NCBI GenBank assembly: GCA_964019425.1
Contig: OZ025851.1
Span: 372,001 to 436,000, forward strand
DNA from: Flectonema sp. DT1601
Taxonomy: Eukaryota; Euglenozoa; Diplonemea; Diplonemida; Diplonemidae
Direction: 5' to 3'
Length of the DNA: 64,000 nt
Shown: positions 61,198 through 64,000 of the stretch, piece after piece
Layout of the letters: each line of letters starts with the position of its first letter
How positions within the stretch are numbered: position 1 is the first letter of the stretch
Notes under the pieces: generated by a model
Told to the model about the DNA's origin: nothing
Seen by the model: the letters and a program-made list of their open reading frames with translations, nothing else
Database searches by the model: none
Position numbers and translations under genes: made by a program

Positions 61198-64000
61198 TCA
61201 CTTCCCCTGTTTGAGCTGACTCTGTAGCCTAGCGACAGATTCTTTAGTCCGTTCCCACTCAGCAGCGAGATTGTCAGCTTTATCTCTGAGGTGTAATGAC
61301 TGGTAGTCTGATGGAAAACTTCCGACCGACTCAGATGTCGCAGCTGTCTCATAACTCCTTCCGCGAGTCATTGATTGGTGAGAGTTGGCAGAGAAGGCGA
61401 GTTCTTCCTTTAGTTTTAAGATTTCTTTTTCAAGACGTTCGCTTCTACTCCTCTCCTCTCGCATCTTCTGTTCGCAGGCCATTTGAACAGATCTAAGAGA
61501 ACGTTCTTCGCGATCTCTTTGAATACCGAGTTCAGATTCGTAATCAGCAGCCCTGGCGACTAAGGTTTTCTCAGTCTCGAGTTGGCGTCTGAGATCAGCT
61601 ACTTCAGCAGAAAGAGATCCCTTTTCTTCCTCAGCCTTCGCCAGTACGATTCTCAGTCGAGTCGATTCCTCTTGTGATTCACCAATTCGAGAGTCATGAA
61701 GCCGGAGATGTTTTTCTGTAATGCTCAACTTGTCTTTAGCTTCACGAACTTCATTAGACAAACGATGGACTTCCAGGTCACGTTCACGTGTCTCGCCCTC
61801 TTCAGTACGAATTCGCATCTCACCTTCGCGAACTATTTCTTTCAAACGAGCTTCTGTTTCAACTCTCTTCATACTTTCAGATTGAAGATTAATTTCTAAA
61901 TGTTTAACCTTCTCACCCATACTAATTAGATCTTTGTATTGCTCATCGAGTACTCCACGACGCTTGAGTTCGTCCTTCTCCAAGCGAGAGATGGTATCAT
62001 TTTTAATTTGAAGTTGTGTTTGAGCTTCCTGGATTACATCCTCAACCCGAGCACGTTGGGAAAGTTGATTTTCGAGTTCTTTTACTTTCTGTCGTAGTTG
62101 TGTTGATTCAGCGAGTGTTGCTCTTAGTTCTGATTCCTTCGACTCAGCCAGTATTTCTAATCCGCTGAGTTTACCTGTTGTTGGAGTTGTTATATTAAAC
62201 ACAAATAATACTAAAGATCTGATAAAACAGAACAATACAATAACAAACCTTCAAGAGTACTTCTCGCAGAAGCAGTTGCCTCCAAACGTTGAACTCGTTC
62301 TTGAATGGCTGATGAGCGATTTCGTTCGTCTTCCAATTGCTTTTCTCTAACGCGTCCTTTTTCAAATTCTTTGTCTAATTCTTTCTTTGCTTCAATCAGA
62401 GCTGCTGCCTTACGAGATTCTTCAGCTTCAAGTCTCTCCAAGTCTGAGAGTTGGATGGAAACCTGTGTTAAGAGTTTTTCTTTACTTGCAAAAACAATTA
62501 AATAATACAACACAAAAAGACAAGACTACAATATACCTGAGTTCTGAGATCCTTGATGCGAGTCTCCAGCTGAGATGATAACTCAGCCTCCGCGTTGGCA
62601 TCTTCAACTTTCTCTTTTAGAGAGCTGACTAATTGACGTGTTGACTCTAATTCACTTGTTTTTGTTTCATTTACTTCCTGTAAGGCTGATATCTTCCCCT
62701 CGAGTGTTGAAGATTTCACTGCTTCCGTTTCCATTGATGCGACTTTGATCTGGTTTTGTGTTAGTTGTTTGATGATGTTAGTCATCTCTGAAGAGAATCA
62801 TTATTTACATGAAGAACGATTGAGTACCGTTAGTTTTAGAGGGAAACAGCGTGAGAGGATAAAAAATTATAAATACACATACCTGTAAGTCTGCAGACCT
62901 TTCATTTTCAGTTGTAAGTTGTGCACTTTTCAAAACTAATTCATCCTTCAAACTCGAGATCTCATTCTTGATAACTTCATTAGATTGATTTAGTAAAATA
63001 TTTTTATCATCGAGAGATTGTTTTGAGATTGTGAGTTGTTCTAACTCGTCTTTGACGTGTTTTAATTCACTTTTTAAATTATTTGTTTCACCAACTCGCT
63101 GTTCTATATCTGCTACCATTCTAGCCTGGTCCTTTTCTCGTTCCTGGAGTAGGATGAGTTGTTTACCTGACTCGACCTGTTTTGATTTGAAGGAATAAAT
63201 TGAAATTTTTAATAATCAAAAAAATTTGATATATTTATTTGTTATAAAAAAAAAGCAAACCTGAAGCGATTCTATTTGTGTCAGCTGTTGTTCAACTCTC
63301 TCTTGATGTTGTGAAAGTTGTGACTTCGTCGTGTTCAATTCATGTTGTGTCAAAGCCACTTCTTGATTTGCAACTGAAATACTGTGACGAGAAGCTTCAA
63401 GATCACTCTTTGTATTACCATGTGCTGCTTCTAATTCAGAGATGTGCTGATGGAGTGCTGCACCTTCAGCAAGTTCATGTTGTTGTCTGCGAATGACTTC
63501 CTCCAGTTCTGACATTTGATGCTTTTCATTTTCCAATGCGGAGCTTAAAGTACCTGTTGTTGAATTATTATTGTAGAAAGAGTTACTTTGTGTGAAGTGT
63601 ATTGATTGAAACTTTATAAAACATACCGACGTGGTTTTCAAATTCCTTTATGCGAGTGTCGGCGTTTTGTAACTCGGAGATGGTTTCTTTCTGATGAAAT
63701 AGAAGTTCGTTGTGACCCTGCTGTGCAGTTTCTAACCTTCTTTCGAGTTCTGGGATCTCACCTAATCGGTGCTGCAGTTCTCTGGCAGCCATCGATGCCT
63801 TCGTCGTCTCAGTTGTGGCCACTCGTAGTTCGTCTGTCTTTCGCTCAAGCAGCTCTTCGAACATTCTGTTTGAGTTTTGATTGAATGCGTCGACAGTTGA
63901 ATAGAAAATAAAAAAATAAAAAGTAAATTGCGAACCTTATTTTCCCCTCTAGAACGTTACACCGCTGGGCCTCCATCTCAAGTCCGACCATCTTGTCACT
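61198..64000 (-). CDS. long coiled-coil protein, 5' end beyond window
   Basis: Seven exons are visible: 63936-64000 and upstream beyond the edge, 63627-63865, 63261-63553, 62883-63176, 62537-62785, 62249-62462 and 61198-62174. All phases agree, giving the last 776 residues. They are almost entirely heptad coiled coil (Glu, Lys, Gln and Leu-rich; for example RLRIVLAKAEEEKGSLSAEV) of the golgin, myosin-tail or centrosomal type. The C-terminus is basic (SVARLQSQLKQGK) after a short Ser-rich break. Introns are 70-97 nt. The one before 62785 must use the unusual end cagag to stay in frame. Without the N-terminus the family cannot be named; a motor, golgin or basal-body scaffold are all possible. 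Confidence 0.85.

Overview
The window is nuclear DNA of a unicellular eukaryote. Host genes have short GT-AG introns, the standard genetic code, and spacers full of A or T runs of 10 to 34 bases. About twenty host genes or gene parts are visible and all lie on the minus strand; the only plus-strand gene is a transposase. Most start codons have an AG acceptor within about 35 nt upstream. Together with UDP-galactopyranose mutase and a LINE carrying a 2A peptide and RNase H (as in trypanosome L1Tc/Ingi elements), this suggests an intron-bearing euglenozoan such as a diplonemid or euglenid. That placement is inference.

Layout. 1-9.4 kb: a tandem-fused ammonium transporter (cut by the left edge), an ASCC1-like RNA-binding phosphoesterase, a five-exon secreted protein, a peroxiredoxin-like protein and a small acidic protein. 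9.4-14.1 kb: no genes, but partial SSU and LSU rRNA segments and duplicated blocks. 14.8-29.1 kb: a Mutator-like transposon (56-bp terminal inverted repeats, intact transposase) split by a cluster of LINE insertions: one full-length LINE, one nearly full-length copy and one SINE-LINE chimera. 29.7-38.6 kb: riboflavin transporter, IQ-motif protein, helical-repeat/MYND protein, and peptidyl-tRNA hydrolase whose 3' end is triplicated. 38.8-46.2 kb: ankyrin/coiled-coil protein, CDC123, a membrane protein and an orphan exon. 47-61 kb: Sec61 alpha, UDP-galactopyranose mutase, TM9 nonaspanin, an atypical MAP kinase and an SK-like potassium channel. 61.2-64 kb: seven 3' exons of a long coiled-coil protein that runs off the right edge.

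Most unusual points. (1) In the LINE, ORF1 and ORF2 share a frame and are separated by one UGA; ORF2 has no ATG before its endonuclease and carries a 2A motif 55 codons after the UGA, suggesting stop readthrough followed by ribosome skipping. (2) Sixteen of nineteen reconstructed introns end in ACAG after an A/C-rich rather than pyrimidine-rich stretch. (3) The ammonium transporter is a tandem fusion whose first half has lost its pore histidines. The neighbours share no single pathway; Sec61, the mutase, TM9 and the secreted protein are all secretory-pathway genes but show no sign of co-regulation beyond shared orientation.
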